Origin: Microbacterium sp. MYb72 | GTDB lineage: Bacteria > Actinomycetota > Actinomycetes > Actinomycetales > Microbacteriaceae | NCBI RefSeq assembly: GCF_002979415.1 | Contig: NZ_PCOT01000001.1 | Coordinates: 163,013-227,012, forward strand | Length of the DNA stretch: 64,000 nucleotides | Reading direction: 5' to 3' | Part shown: in pieces, positions 33,214 through 42,508 of the stretch | Numbering within the stretch: the first letter of the stretch is position 1 | How the letters are laid out: every line of letters begins with the position of its first letter | Made by a program: the position numbers and the translations under genes | The notes under the pieces: generated by a model | Told to the model about the DNA's origin: nothing | Databases searched by the model: none | Seen by the model: the letters and a program-made list of their open reading frames with translations, nothing else

Positions 33214-33857
33214 CGCGCGATCCTCCACCTGTTCTCGAGAACGCGCTGCACCCAGCCGAGCAGCAGCACCATCACCACGAAGATCACCATCACCCAGAGC
33301 AGCACGACCAGTGCGTTCTCACCGCGCTCGCTCAGCCACGACCTGATGGAGCCGAGGTTGAGGACCGAGAAGCCCGCCGCCACCGTGGTGTTCTTCAGCA
33401 GGGCGATCAGCACGCTCATCATCGGCGGGACCACGGAGCGCGTCGCCTGAGGAAGCACCACGTAGCGCATCACCTGGCCGAAGTTCAGGCCGATCGCCCG
33501 CGCCGCCTCCGCCTGCCCGACCGGGACCGTGTTGATACCGGCTCGCAGCGCCTCGGCGACATAGGTCGCGGTGTAGATGCCCAGCGCCACCACCGTGAGC
33601 AGCAGCGAGTTGACGCGCTCCCCCAGCAGGATCGGCAGGCAGAACGCGAAGAAGAACATCACGAGGGTCAGCGGCGTGTTGCGAATCCAGTTCACGTACA
33701 CGCCGCCGACCGCCCGTGCGATCGGCACCGGGGACACCCTCGCTGCTCCTACGACCAGCCCGAGCACCAGGGCGATGAGCCCACCGCCCAGGAACAGCAC
33801 GATCGTGCCCCCCAGTGCTTCTCCCCAGAGATCGAGGTTGTCTGTAATGACTCCCAC
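33210..33857 (-). CDS. gluC: Amino-acid ABC transporter permease, GluC-type
   Basis: 215 residues, five membrane helices. Conserved permease loop EALRAGINTVPVGQAEAARAIGL with LPQATRSVVPPMM. It pairs with the second permease to form a heteromeric channel. GTG start with an AGGAG ribosome-binding site upstream. It follows the binding-protein gene by 80 bases. Confidence 0.9.
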   Translation of the reverse strand: MGVITDNLDLWGEALGGTIVLFLGGGLIALVLGLVVGAARVSPVPIARAVGGVYVNWIRNTPLTLVMFFFAFCLPILLGERVNSLLLTVVALGIYTATYVAEALRAGINTVPVGQAEAARAIGLNFGQVMRYVVLPQATRSVVPPMMSVLIALLKNTTVAAGFSVLNLGSIRSWLSERGENALVVLLWVMVIFVVMVLLLGWVQRVLENRWRIAR

Positions 33858-33937
33858 TGCTGCTCCTGTCGATTCGTGTGCTCGTGCTGCCCCTGCCGAT
33901 CAGCGGGCGGCCGAGGATATCGGCCGCCCGCCGGAAC

Positions 33938-34855
33938 TCAGCCGACCGGGTCGACCTTGGGCTGAGTCGCCTTGACCCCGGATGCGCCGAGGTTGTTGTC
34001 GAAGATCTGCTGCCAGACGTCGCCGCCATCGGTCAGCTGCGTGTTGAAGTACTCCACCAGCGCGGTGTCGCCCTTGGCGACGCCGATGCCGTAGCGCTCC
34101 TCGCTGAACGGCTTGCCGACGACCTTGATCTGGTCGGGGGCCTGCGCCGCGTAGCCGATGAGGATGGCCTCGTCGGTGGTGACGGCATCCACCTGCCCGT
34201 TCTTCAGGTCCTCCACGCACTTCGAGTACGTGTCGTACTCCTTGGTCGGGACCTCGGGGTAGTTCGTCTTGATGTTCTGGATCGGCGTCGAGCCGGTCGC
34301 GGAACACACCGTCGTCGACGAGCTCAGGTCGTCGACGCTCTTGATCTTGCTGTCGGAGGCGACGAGGAGGCCCTGCCCGGTGATGAAGTACGGACCGGCG
34401 AAGGAGATCTGCTCCTTGCGCTTGTCGGTGATCGAGTAGGTGCCGACGTAGTAGTCGATGTCGCCGTTCACGATGGCCTGCTCGCGGTTCGCCGACGCGA
34501 TCGCCTGGAACTCGATCTTCTCGGGGTCGACGCCGAGGGATGCCGCCATCCAGCGGGCGATGTCGACGTCGAAGCCGGTGCGCTCCCCCGTCACCGGGTC
34601 GAGGTAGCCGAGACCCGGCTGGTCCTCCTTGACGCCGACCTTGACCGTGCCGGAGGACGAGATCCTGTCGAACGTCGGGCTGCCGTCGATCTTGACGTCG
34701 GTCGCCACCGTCCACGGCGTGCTGCTCGTCGACGGCTCCTCCTCGGCGCCTCCGCCGGTTCCGGTGCTGGTCGGGGTGCCGCTGTTGCAGGCGGTCAGCG
34801 CGAGCAGCGCAGCCGCAGCGATCCCGATTCCTGCCAGTGTCCGTGTGCGTCGCAT
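33938..34855 (-). CDS. gluB: Glutamate-type substrate-binding lipoprotein
   Basis: 305 residues. The signal peptide ends in a lipobox (LLALTACN, Cys23). Family 3 solute-binding domain: SSSGTVKVGVKEDQPGLGYLDP then RTGFDVDIARWMAASLG, a signature of polar amino-acid binders, and YYVGTYSITDKRKEQISFAGPYFITGQ. Two later Cys (in TTVCSATG and YSKCVEDL) may form a disulfide, as in related actinobacterial GluB proteins. AAGGAGA ribosome-binding site. Glutamate is the likely ligand by family and operon order; other acidic or polar amino acids are possible. Confidence 0.9.
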   Translation of the reverse strand: MRRTRTLAGIGIAAAALLALTACNSGTPTSTGTGGGAEEEPSTSSTPWTVATDVKIDGSPTFDRISSSGTVKVGVKEDQPGLGYLDPVTGERTGFDVDIARWMAASLGVDPEKIEFQAIASANREQAIVNGDIDYYVGTYSITDKRKEQISFAGPYFITGQGLLVASDSKIKSVDDLSSSTTVCSATGSTPIQNIKTNYPEVPTKEYDTYSKCVEDLKNGQVDAVTTDEAILIGYAAQAPDQIKVVGKPFSEERYGIGVAKGDTALVEYFNTQLTDGGDVWQQIFDNNLGASGVKATQPKVDPVG

Positions 34856-34895
34856 GTGCGTCTCCTTCGTGTGCTGTGTGTGCAGGGTGGAAAGG

Positions 34896-35642
<747 letters not shown>

Positions 35643-35799
35643 GTGTTCTCCAAACTCGCAGGGTGGTCAGCGGTGCTCGATCGGGGGTGCTCTCCCAGAG
35701 AGCTCATGCGCGCCACCCGTCCCCACGGGCGTCTGAGTTCTCCATCGAATCGTGCGCGACCGACCTCACGATGGCAGAGCGCGACGAGCGGTGTCAGAC

Positions 35800-35819
35800 T
35801 TCTTGAGGGTTTCTTGAGG
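35800..35819. promoter_or_regulatory. Direct repeat TTCTTGAGG with exact 11-bp period
   Basis: Copies at 35800-35808 and 35811-35819, identical over nine bases, in an AT-richer stretch 158 bases upstream of gluA. Two half-sites one helical turn apart are how OmpR/PhoB-family regulators bind. A gene of that class (38218-38886) lies in the adjacent operon. Confidence 0.55.
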
Positions 35820-35822
35820 CTC

Positions 35823-35838
35823 GTAACACGGGTGTTAC
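35823..35838. promoter_or_regulatory. Inverted repeat GTAACAC-GG-GTGTTAC
   Basis: Perfect seven-base arms, four bases from the 11-bp direct repeat, between the TAXI gene end and gluA. It could be an operator for a dimeric regulator. A short stem without a T-run makes a terminator for the TAXI operon less likely. The rest of the 236-base gap shows no gene. Confidence 0.45.
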
Positions 35839-35878
35839 CCAACGGACACGGAACGACGTGCGTGCAGCGCTCCGCGGC

Positions 35879-36841
35879 TCAGTTCCTGGTGTCCCGGTAG
35901 TACGTCAGCGCACCCGGATGCAGCTCGACGGGCTCGGTGAAGATCGCCTGCCTCCGGTCCAGTCGCGCGGCAACCGGCACCTCCTGAGCGATGCGGGAAC
36001 GGGCGTCGAACAGGGTGGAGACGATGTCCTCCACCACGGCATCCGGCGTGTCCGTGGCGGTCATCAGGAAGTTCGGGACCGCCATCGTCAGCGTCGGCTC
36101 CTCGATGCCGTAGGTGCCCGCCGGGATGTCGGCTGGTCGATACGCCCCTGAGTGGCTCGCGTTCACGCTGTTGACCCAGGCCTGCTCCACCGGGAGCAGC
36201 CGCACGGGAGTGTTCTCCGCGAGCTGGGCGATCCCCGGAGTGGGCAGGCCGCCCACCCAGAAGAAGCCGTCGATGTCCGAGCTCTGCATGGCGTCGATGG
36301 ACTCGGCGAGTCCGAGCTGCGGGTCGCTGATCGTCGTGGCATCCACCCCCGCGGCCTCGAGGAGCCTCGTGGCGATCACGTGCACGCCCGAGTTCTCGGC
36401 GCCCAGGGAGATGCGCATGCCGGCGAGGTCACGCACATCGTCGATGCGGGAGTCGGCGCGCACCACGATGTGCAGGTACTCGTCGTAGAGCCGCGCCACG
36501 GCCTTCACGGCGAGGGGCTCCTGGAACACCCCGGTCCCGGCGACGGCGTCGGCCGCGGCATCCCCCTGTGCGAAACCGACGACGGCCCGTCCGGAGGCGA
36601 TGCGCAGCAGGTTGTCCACCGAGCCGTTCGTCTCCGCCACGGTCACGGGGGTCCCGAGGCGGGTGGAGAGCTCTCCCGCGAGATGCTCCCCGTAGTCGTA
36701 GTAGACGCCCGTCGTGCTTCCGCCGGCGATCACGGTGCTGCTCGTGCTCCACTCGTCGCTCGGCGCGCTGCAGCCGCCGACCCCGACGGCGACGGCTGCC
36801 GCGGCGATCAGCGCGACGACCCTGCGCAGGCCTCTCCTCAT
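35879..36841 (-). CDS. TAXI-family solute-binding lipoprotein
   Basis: 320 residues. The signal peptide ends with a lipobox (VGVGGC, Cys24). The domain opens VIAGGSTTGVYYDYGEHLA and continues VAETNGSVDNLLRIASGRAVVGFAQGDAA and MRISLGAENSGVHVIATRLLEAAGV, all typical of TAXI (TRAP-associated extracytoplasmic immunogenic) binders, a family with a glutamate/glutamine-binding member known from Thermus. No TRAP permease gene is in the window. Instead its start overlaps the sensor-kinase stop by four bases, so it likely feeds ligand information to that kinase (inference). Confidence 0.88.
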   Translation of the reverse strand: MRRGLRRVVALIAAAAVAVGVGGCSAPSDEWSTSSTVIAGGSTTGVYYDYGEHLAGELSTRLGTPVTVAETNGSVDNLLRIASGRAVVGFAQGDAAADAVAGTGVFQEPLAVKAVARLYDEYLHIVVRADSRIDDVRDLAGMRISLGAENSGVHVIATRLLEAAGVDATTISDPQLGLAESIDAMQSSDIDGFFWVGGLPTPGIAQLAENTPVRLLPVEQAWVNSVNASHSGAYRPADIPAGTYGIEEPTLTMAVPNFLMTATDTPDAVVEDIVSTLFDARSRIAQEVPVAARLDRRQAIFTEPVELHPGALTYYRDTRN

Positions 36842-38214
36842 CGGACGGCTCCGTCCGGGATCCACAGCGACACGAGCAGCCCCCCGTCGTCCGGCGCCTC
36901 CACGCTCAGCTCTCCGCCGATCGAGGCGAGGAGGTCGGTGGCGATCGCGAGCCCGAGGCCGGATCCGCTCACGGTCCCCGTCTCGGAGCTGCGCCAGAAC
37001 CGCTCGGTCGCGCTTCCGACCTCGGACGCCTCGAGACCGGGGCCGTTGTCGCGCACGGCGATCCCCGTGCGACCGTCGGCCGCGACGGCGCGGATCTCGA
37101 TGTGACCGCCCTCGGGCGAGTACTTCACGGCGTTGTCGATCACCGCGTCCAGAGCGCTCTCCAGCACCGTCCTGTCCGCCATCGTCGGCACGGCCCGATC
37201 GCCGGTCACCTCCACGGTCACCGAGCGACGGCCGGCCACCTCCCGCCAGGCCTCCGCTCTGCGCCGCGCGAGCCCGGCGAGGTCGACGGCGGCGAAGCTC
37301 GCATCGCCTCGCCCGCCCTTCGCGAGGCTCAGGAGGGTCTCCAGGATCCGCGTCATCCGCCGCCCCTCCTCCCTGGTCTCCTCGATGTCCTCGCGCCACT
37401 CGCGACCGAGGCCCGTCATCAGATGCTCGACCCTCAGGAGCAGGGCGTTCAGCGGATTGCGCAGCTCGTGCGAGGCGTTCAGGGCGAACTCCTGCTGACG
37501 GGCGAGCACGCGTTCGATCTCGGCGGCCATGCTGTTGAAGAGCACCGTCATGCGACGCAGCTCTGGCGGCCCGGTGTCTTCGGAGACTCTGGCGTCCATC
37601 TCGCCGCGCTCGATCGCGACCATCGCCTGATCGAGTCGGCGCACCGGCGCCAGGACCCAGTTCGCCAGCCCGAACACGAGCAGCAGCCCGGCGAGGATCG
37701 TCGCGATCACGATGAGAGACAGCACGAACCAGTGCTGCAGGATCTCCGATCTCGGCGAATCGGTGCTCGACGAGATCAGGACGACGCCGATCACGTCGCT
37801 GTCGTCGAAGACCGGCTCGGCCATGACCGCATCGTTGTCGATCAGGGGGAAGGTGGGCTCCGGCGGCTCAGAGCGACGCCCGCTGAGGGCGAGCTGCACC
37901 CGTTCGGACTCCGCCTCCTCCAGCACCGCCGAATCCGGTCCACTGGCCGCCCACACCTCACCAGACACGTCGACGACCACCACGCGGATGCCGTACACGT
38001 CCTGGAACCTGCGGACCTCGCCCTCGAGCACAGCGGGGGTGTCGGCGCGCAGCGACTGCCGCGCACTGGTCACGAAGTAGGTGAGGTCGCCGAACTGATC
38101 GCTGTAGAAGGACTGCTGCACGCTGCGCGCCGCGCTCCAGGCGTACGCTCCGCTGAGTGCGAGGACGATCGCGATCAGGGGCACGAGGAAGACGATGACG
38201 AGGCGGTTCCGCAT
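36838..38214 (-). CDS. Sensor histidine kinase with extracellular domain
   Basis: 458 residues. One helix at 6-28, an extracellular sensor of about 125 residues (30-155), a second helix (about 160-185), HAMP (about 185-235, with ANWVLAPVRRLDQAM), HisKA with His249 in LNASHELRNPLNALLL and an ATPase domain (DAVIDNAVKYSPEGG, RDNGPGLE, GSGLGLAIA). The sensor faces the same compartment as the co-translated TAXI lipoprotein. The regulator gene lies three bases upstream. Confidence 0.93.
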   Translation of the reverse strand: MRNRLVIVFLVPLIAIVLALSGAYAWSAARSVQQSFYSDQFGDLTYFVTSARQSLRADTPAVLEGEVRRFQDVYGIRVVVVDVSGEVWAASGPDSAVLEEAESERVQLALSGRRSEPPEPTFPLIDNDAVMAEPVFDDSDVIGVVLISSSTDSPRSEILQHWFVLSLIVIATILAGLLLVFGLANWVLAPVRRLDQAMVAIERGEMDARVSEDTGPPELRRMTVLFNSMAAEIERVLARQQEFALNASHELRNPLNALLLRVEHLMTGLGREWREDIEETREEGRRMTRILETLLSLAKGGRGDASFAAVDLAGLARRRAEAWREVAGRRSVTVEVTGDRAVPTMADRTVLESALDAVIDNAVKYSPEGGHIEIRAVAADGRTGIAVRDNGPGLEASEVGSATERFWRSSETGTVSGSGLGLAIATDLLASIGGELSVEAPDDGGLLVSLWIPDGAVR

Positions 38215-38217
38215 GGG

Positions 38218-38886
38218 TCAGCCGCCGATCAGCCGATAGCCGACTCCGCGGACGGTCTCGATGAGCGGCACTGCGACCTTGCGCCTGACCGCGCCCACGT
38301 GCACCTCGAGCGAGTGGCTGAAGCCGTGCCAGTCGGTGTTCCAGACCTCTCTGATCAGCCGGTCCCGCGGCACCGCGACACCGGGGTATCTCGCCAGCAC
38401 GGCGATGATGTCGAACTCCTTCTTGGTGAGATCGACCGGATCGGCGCGCACCCGCAGCTGGCGCTTGACGAAGTCGACCTCGACGGCGCCCCCGTGCAGG
38501 CGCACGATCTCCTCCGACTCGACTCTCGCGGGCCGGGTCCTGCGGGTGACCGCCTCGATCCTGGCCAGCAGCTCCTGGATGTCGTAGGGCTTCACGACGA
38601 AGTCGTCTGCTCCCGCCCTGAGCCCCCTGATGCGCTCGTCGACCTGACTGCGCGCCGTCACGACGATGATCGGCACGTCCGTGCGCGCTCGGATCCGGCG
38701 GCAGAGGTCGATGCCGTCGACATCGGGGAGGCCGAGATCGAGCAGCACGACCTCGGTGTCGGCTCCGAGGGCGTCCAACGCCTCCTGACCGGTCGCCGCA
38801 CGGACCGTAGCGTATCCGGAGCGGCTCAGGAATGCATCGAGAGCCTTCGCGACGCCGGCGTCGTCCTCGACGATCAGAACTCGCAT
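38218..38886 (-). CDS. OmpR/PhoB-family response regulator
   Basis: 222 residues: receiver (1-120) with EDD acidic pocket, phospho-acceptor Asp50 (EVVLLDLGLPD) and conserved Lys in FVVKPYDIQEL; DNA-binding winged helix (about 130-221) with LTKKEFDIIAVLAR and HSLEVHVGAVRRKV. First gene of the operon regulator-kinase-TAXI. The direct repeat between this operon and gluABCD fits the binding mode of its family. Confidence 0.94.
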   Translation of the reverse strand: MRVLIVEDDAGVAKALDAFLSRSGYATVRAATGQEALDALGADTEVVLLDLGLPDVDGIDLCRRIRARTDVPIIVVTARSQVDERIRGLRAGADDFVVKPYDIQELLARIEAVTRRTRPARVESEEIVRLHGGAVEVDFVKRQLRVRADPVDLTKKEFDIIAVLARYPGVAVPRDRLIREVWNTDWHGFSHSLEVHVGAVRRKVAVPLIETVRGVGYRLIGG

Positions 38887-38939
38887 CGGCCCCCTGTCCC
38901 CACGTCAGGCGGGAACGGCGCCCTGCCGCTCCATCCGGA

Positions 38940-39752
38940 TCAGTCTGCCACGGCTGCGCGCTGCGCGAAGGCGCTCTCGTACAGGCACACGCTCGCGGCG
39001 GTCGCGAGGTTCAGCGACTCGGCACGGCCGAAGATCGGGAGCTTGAGGACGCGGTCGGCGAGTTCCAGTGCGCTGTCCTCGAGACCGCGGGCCTCGTTGC
39101 CGAACAGCCAGGCCGTCGGCTCGGCGAGCACGCCCTCCGCGCGGGCGGCGAGGAGGTCGTCGCCCTTCACATCTGCGGCGAGGATGCGGAGCCCGGCGTC
39201 GTGCGCCCGCTCCACGACCTCGGCGAGATCGCCCGCGACCGACACGGGCAGGTGGAACAGCGACCCCGTCGTGGCGCGGACGACCTTGGGGTTGTACGGG
39301 TCGACGGTGCGGCCGGTGAGCACGACGGCATCGGCTCCGGCGGCATCCGCTGCCCTGATGATCGTGCCGAGATTGCCAGGGTCGCGCACCTCCTCGCAGA
39401 TCGCGACGAGACGAGGCGACGACGCGAAGACGTCGCGCACCGACGTCGGCGTCTGCTGGACGACCGCGACGAGCCCCTGAGGGGTCACGGTGTCGGCCAT
39501 GGCGTTGAGGACGTACTCGGTGACGTACTCGACGTCTACGTCGGCATCCACCGCCTTCGCCCTGATGTCCGGATGCTTGTCCCACCCCGTCGGGGTCGCG
39601 AAGAGCTCGACGATCGTCTCGGGTCGGTAGGTCAGCGCCTCGCGCACGGCCTGCGGGCCCTCGAGGAGGTACAGCCCTGTCTCTGTTCGCGCGCTGCGCT
39701 TGGTCAGCTTCGCGACGGCACGGACTCGGGGGGACCGGGGGTTCTCCAGCAC
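38940..39752 (-). CDS. TrmH/SpoU-family RNA 2'-O-methyltransferase
   Basis: 270 residues. An N-terminal substrate-binding domain (about 15-90) precedes the SPOUT fold with motif 1 RDPGNLGTIIRAADAAGADAV, motif 2 LFGNEARGLE and motif 3 LPIFGRAESLNLATAASVCLYE, the knotted SAM site. Methylates a ribose in rRNA or tRNA; the exact target cannot be told. In actinobacteria this gene follows rplT, as it would here apart from the inserted DUF2809 gene. The GTG at 39752 is chosen because TAGACT precedes it by six bases; a second GTG at 39758 abuts the -10. Confidence 0.92.
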   Translation of the reverse strand: MLENPRSPRVRAVAKLTKRSARTETGLYLLEGPQAVREALTYRPETIVELFATPTGWDKHPDIRAKAVDADVDVEYVTEYVLNAMADTVTPQGLVAVVQQTPTSVRDVFASSPRLVAICEEVRDPGNLGTIIRAADAAGADAVVLTGRTVDPYNPKVVRATTGSLFHLPVSVAGDLAEVVERAHDAGLRILAADVKGDDLLAARAEGVLAEPTAWLFGNEARGLEDSALELADRVLKLPIFGRAESLNLATAASVCLYESAFAQRAAVAD

Positions 39753-39758
39753 GATCAC

Positions 39759-39764
39759 AGTCTA
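39759..39764 (-). promoter_or_regulatory. -10 element TAGACT, leaderless promoter of the methyltransferase gene
   Basis: TANNNT hexamer six bases before the GTG at 39752. It argues against the alternative start at 39758. Confidence 0.4.
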
Positions 39765-39797
39765 GGGAACGTGGAGGTCCTTCTCGCGCCATCCGGA

Positions 39798-39803
39798 TAA
39801 GGT
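39798..39803 (+). promoter_or_regulatory. -10 element TAAGGT, leaderless promoter of the DUF2809 gene
   Basis: TANNNT hexamer six bases before the ATG at 39810. It is divergent from the methyltransferase promoter 34 bases away. Confidence 0.4.
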
Positions 39804-39809
39804 GCGTGC

Positions 39810-40262
39810 ATGATGACGGATGCCGCCCCGACGCCGATCCGCCGAAGGCTCGTGCTCGCGGTGCTCGCCGCCGCGACCGTGGGGCTGGGGCTGCTCGTGC
39901 ACCGGTCGGTCTCGGGCCCCGTCGGAGATGTCGTCGGCGATGGGCTCTACGCCGTGCTCATCTATCTGCTCGCGGCCTTCGTCGCCCCACGTGCGCGGCC
40001 GTTGCGGCCGGCCCTCATCGCCTTCACGATCTGCGCGGGGATCGAGCTGCTCCAGCTCACCGGGCTCCCCCGTCTCTGGACGGCGGAGTTCCCCCCGATC
40101 GGCCTGGTGCTGGGGGCCGGGTTCGACCCGCGCGACCTCGTCGTCTACGCCGTCGCCGTCATCGCGGCCGCCGTCGTCGACGAGACCATCGCGCGTCGTC
40201 GGGGCTCACGCGCTCCCGGGAACGCCACAGGGCGCCCTCCCGAAGGAGAGCGCCCTGTGTGA
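39810..40262 (+). CDS. DUF2809-family membrane protein
   Basis: 150 residues with four membrane helices (about 14-32, 42-60, 66-82 and 110-130) and the family motif FTICAGIELLQLTGLPRLW plus GAGFDPRDLVVYAVA. Function unknown. It is the only plus-strand gene in a minus-strand block (infC-rpmI-rplT then methyltransferase), so it was probably inserted into a conserved order. Its last 12 codons double as the terminator hairpin of the convergent ribosomal-protein operon. Confidence 0.82.
   Translation: MMTDAAPTPIRRRLVLAVLAAATVGLGLLVHRSVSGPVGDVVGDGLYAVLIYLLAAFVAPRARPLRPALIAFTICAGIELLQLTGLPRLWTAEFPPIGLVLGAGFDPRDLVVYAVAVIAAAVVDETIARRRGSRAPGNATGRPPEGERPV
40226..40259 (-). terminator. Terminator of infC-rpmI-rplT, inside the DUF2809 coding end
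   Basis: CACAGGGCG pairs with CGCCCTGTG, with an inner CTCC-CGAA-GGAG stem. It starts 12 bases after the rplT stop on the minus strand. Confidence 0.7.
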
Positions 40263-40270
40263 AGAGGTGC

Positions 40271-40657
40271 TTACGCAGCCGACTTCGGAGCGTTGACGTC
40301 GGAGGGCAGAGCCTTCTTCGCCGTCTCCACCAGCGTGGTGAAGGTCGCAGCGTCGTTGACCGCGAGGTCGGCGAGCATGCGACGGTCGACCGTGACACCC
40401 GCGAGGCCGAGGCCCTGGATGAAGCGGTTGTAGGTCATGCCGTTCTGGCGGGCAGCGGCGTTGATGCGCTGGATCCACAGACGACGGAAGTCGCCCTTGC
40501 GCTTGCGACGGTCCCGGTACGAGTAGACCAGGGAGTGGATGACCTGCTCCTTGGCCTTACGGTAGAGGCGCGAACGCTGACCGCGGTAGCCGGAGGCGCG
40601 CTCGAGGATGACGCGACGCTTCTTGTGGGCGTTTACCGCCCGCTTGACTCTTGCCAT
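40271..40657 (-). CDS. rplT: Ribosomal protein L20
   Basis: 128 residues. Large-subunit assembly protein with the family start [26 protein letters not shown] and [23 protein letters not shown]. It lies 33 bases after rpmI. In other bacteria L20 represses this operon; I did not see an L20-binding mimic by eye. Confidence 0.97.
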   Translation of the reverse strand: MARVKRAVNAHKKRRVILERASGYRGQRSRLYRKAKEQVIHSLVYSYRDRRKRKGDFRRLWIQRINAAARQNGMTYNRFIQGLGLAGVTVDRRMLADLAVNDAATFTTLVETAKKALPSDVNAPKSAA

Positions 40658-40690
40658 TTTCCTGTGTTCCTATTCGTGCGTTCGATCGCG

Positions 40691-40885
40691 TCAGCGACCG
40701 AGAAGCTTCTTCGCGACCTTGAAGTCTGCCTTCGACAGAACCTGGTCCTGGTTGAGGCGACGGGTGCGACGGCTCGACTTGTGCTCGAGGTTGTGGCGCA
40801 TCCCGGCCTGCTGCTTCTTCAGCTTGCCGCTGCCGGTGATCTTGAAGCGCTTCTTAGCACCCGAGTGGGTCTTCTGCTTCGGCAT
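40691..40885 (-). CDS. rpmI: Ribosomal protein L35
   Basis: 64 residues, [20 protein letters not shown] at the N-terminus and [14 protein letters not shown] near the end, full length for the family. Middle gene of infC-rpmI-rplT. Confidence 0.97.
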   Translation of the reverse strand: MPKQKTHSGAKKRFKITGSGKLKKQQAGMRHNLEHKSSRRTRRLNQDQVLSKADFKVAKKLLGR

Positions 40886-40958
40886 CTTCTCTTCCTTCGT
40901 ATGGCGCCTTCTCAGGCGACGGTGTCAACCCGCGGTGCGGGAGTAGGTGGGGCGGGAG

Positions 40959-41582
<624 letters not shown>

Positions 41583-41836
41583 GCGGAACTCCTTAGACGA
41601 TGGTTTCGGCCACCGGATGCTGTTCGCAATCCGGGCGAAATCAGAATCGTCTCCCACCCACCGGCATCCAGACGCCAGCTTCGCACCCAGTCTGCCGGCG
41701 GCATCTGTCGATGCGATCCGGTGGAGTGCAAGACCCGGTAGCCTGGAACGGCAAGCGCGGGTGGGAAGTGAATCCTCTTTCGTACCGGAGCATGACGCTC
41801 CGGAGCCCGACAAAGTCTAACAGAAGGCAAGGCGAA
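41583..41836. other. Divergent region between infC and the DUF1844 gene
   Basis: 254 bases without a convincing gene. It must hold the infC promoter and leader and the DUF1844 promoter. Visible: hairpin CCGGAGC-ATGAC-GCTCCGG at 41788-41806, and plus-strand TAGCCT near 41739, a possible -10. Confidence 0.5.
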
Positions 41837-42235
41837 GTGACGAACCAGGCATCGGACGAGGCTACACGCGAGCGCGAAGAGCGCTGGGCCCGACAGGAGG
41901 AGGCCGCGTCATCCGCCACCCGGGACATCGCAGACGTCCCCGCCGTCGAGGTGATCACGACCGCGGCCGTGCACCTCATGAGCGCCGCGGCCGTCAAGCT
42001 CGGCCTCGCCGACGACCCGGATGCCGCAGCGCAGCTCGACCTCGACGAGGCGCGCAAGCTCATCAACGCGCTGGCCGGACTCATCACGGCCGGCGCCCCC
42101 GAGATCAGCGACATGCACGCACGGTCGCTGCGCGACGGACTGCGGTCCCTGCAGCTCGCTTTCCGCGAGGCCTCCGTCATCCCCGACCCGATCGGCAAGG
42201 GGCCGGGCGAGAAGTGGACGGGGCCGGTCAACTAG
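41837..42235 (+). CDS. DUF1844-domain protein
   Basis: 132 residues. The C-terminal half (DVPAVEVITTAAVHLMSAAAVKLGL, then LDEARKLINALAGLITA) is DUF1844, a small helical domain of unknown function commonly encoded next to infC in actinobacteria. Its N-terminus is charged. The GTG at 41837 is chosen from the upstream AAGGCAAGG purine tract and the family start; the frame stays open further upstream without homology. Confidence 0.85.
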   Translation: MTNQASDEATREREERWARQEEAASSATRDIADVPAVEVITTAAVHLMSAAAVKLGLADDPDAAAQLDLDEARKLINALAGLITAGAPEISDMHARSLRDGLRSLQLAFREASVIPDPIGKGPGEKWTGPVN

Positions 42236-42508
42236 TCTCTCGTTGCCGGACTCCGGGATGTCTTGGTCAGGCAAAGAACGGGAACCCTCCCGCTTCGCGG
42301 GCACCTCCCGATTCACCCGAACAGGGCAACCCTGCGCCGTCACGTTCTGTTGACGAACGGCTGGGGTAGAAGTCCGCAACCCGGGCGCTGAGCGAGCACA
42401 GCGAGACGACACGCAATCCCCGGACGTTGAGCGAGCGCACCAATCCCCGGACGTTGAGCGAGCGCGGCGAGACGAACGCGGCGAGGATCGCACGTCGTCG
42501 GGGCAGGG
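42236..42508. other. Intergenic region with repeats and hairpins
   Basis: 273 bases, no gene seen. Between convergent DUF1844 and SseB genes. Contains hairpin CCCGC-TTC-GCGGG near 42288 and the short repeats at 42385-42476. Confidence 0.6.
42385..42476. repeat. Short intergenic repeats with GTTGAGCGAGCGC core
   Basis: An exact 25-base repeat beginning CAATCCCCGGACGTTGAGCG occurs at 42414-42438 and 42441-42465. A diverged copy of the core (GCTGAGCGAGCACAGCGAGA) is at 42386-42405, and the third copy continues GGCGAGACGAA. The core can fold weakly on itself (CGCTcaGCG-type pairing). Confidence 0.75.

Noticed and set aside
36568..39480. A 970-residue open frame opposite the regulator/kinase/TAXI operon
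   Set aside because: Antisense shadow with biased composition and no domains.
41600..41836. 79-residue N-terminal extension of the DUF1844 protein
   Set aside because: It crosses the divergent promoter region and lacks homology; the GTG at 41837 with a purine-rich site fits better.
42280..42345. tRNA- or small-RNA-like hairpins after the DUF1844 gene
   Set aside because: Several short stems (CCCGC-TTC-GCGGG) but no consistent tRNA fold; left as unexplained intergenic DNA.
42414..42465. CRISPR array
   Set aside because: Two direct repeats separated by only two bases, no spacers and no cas genes.
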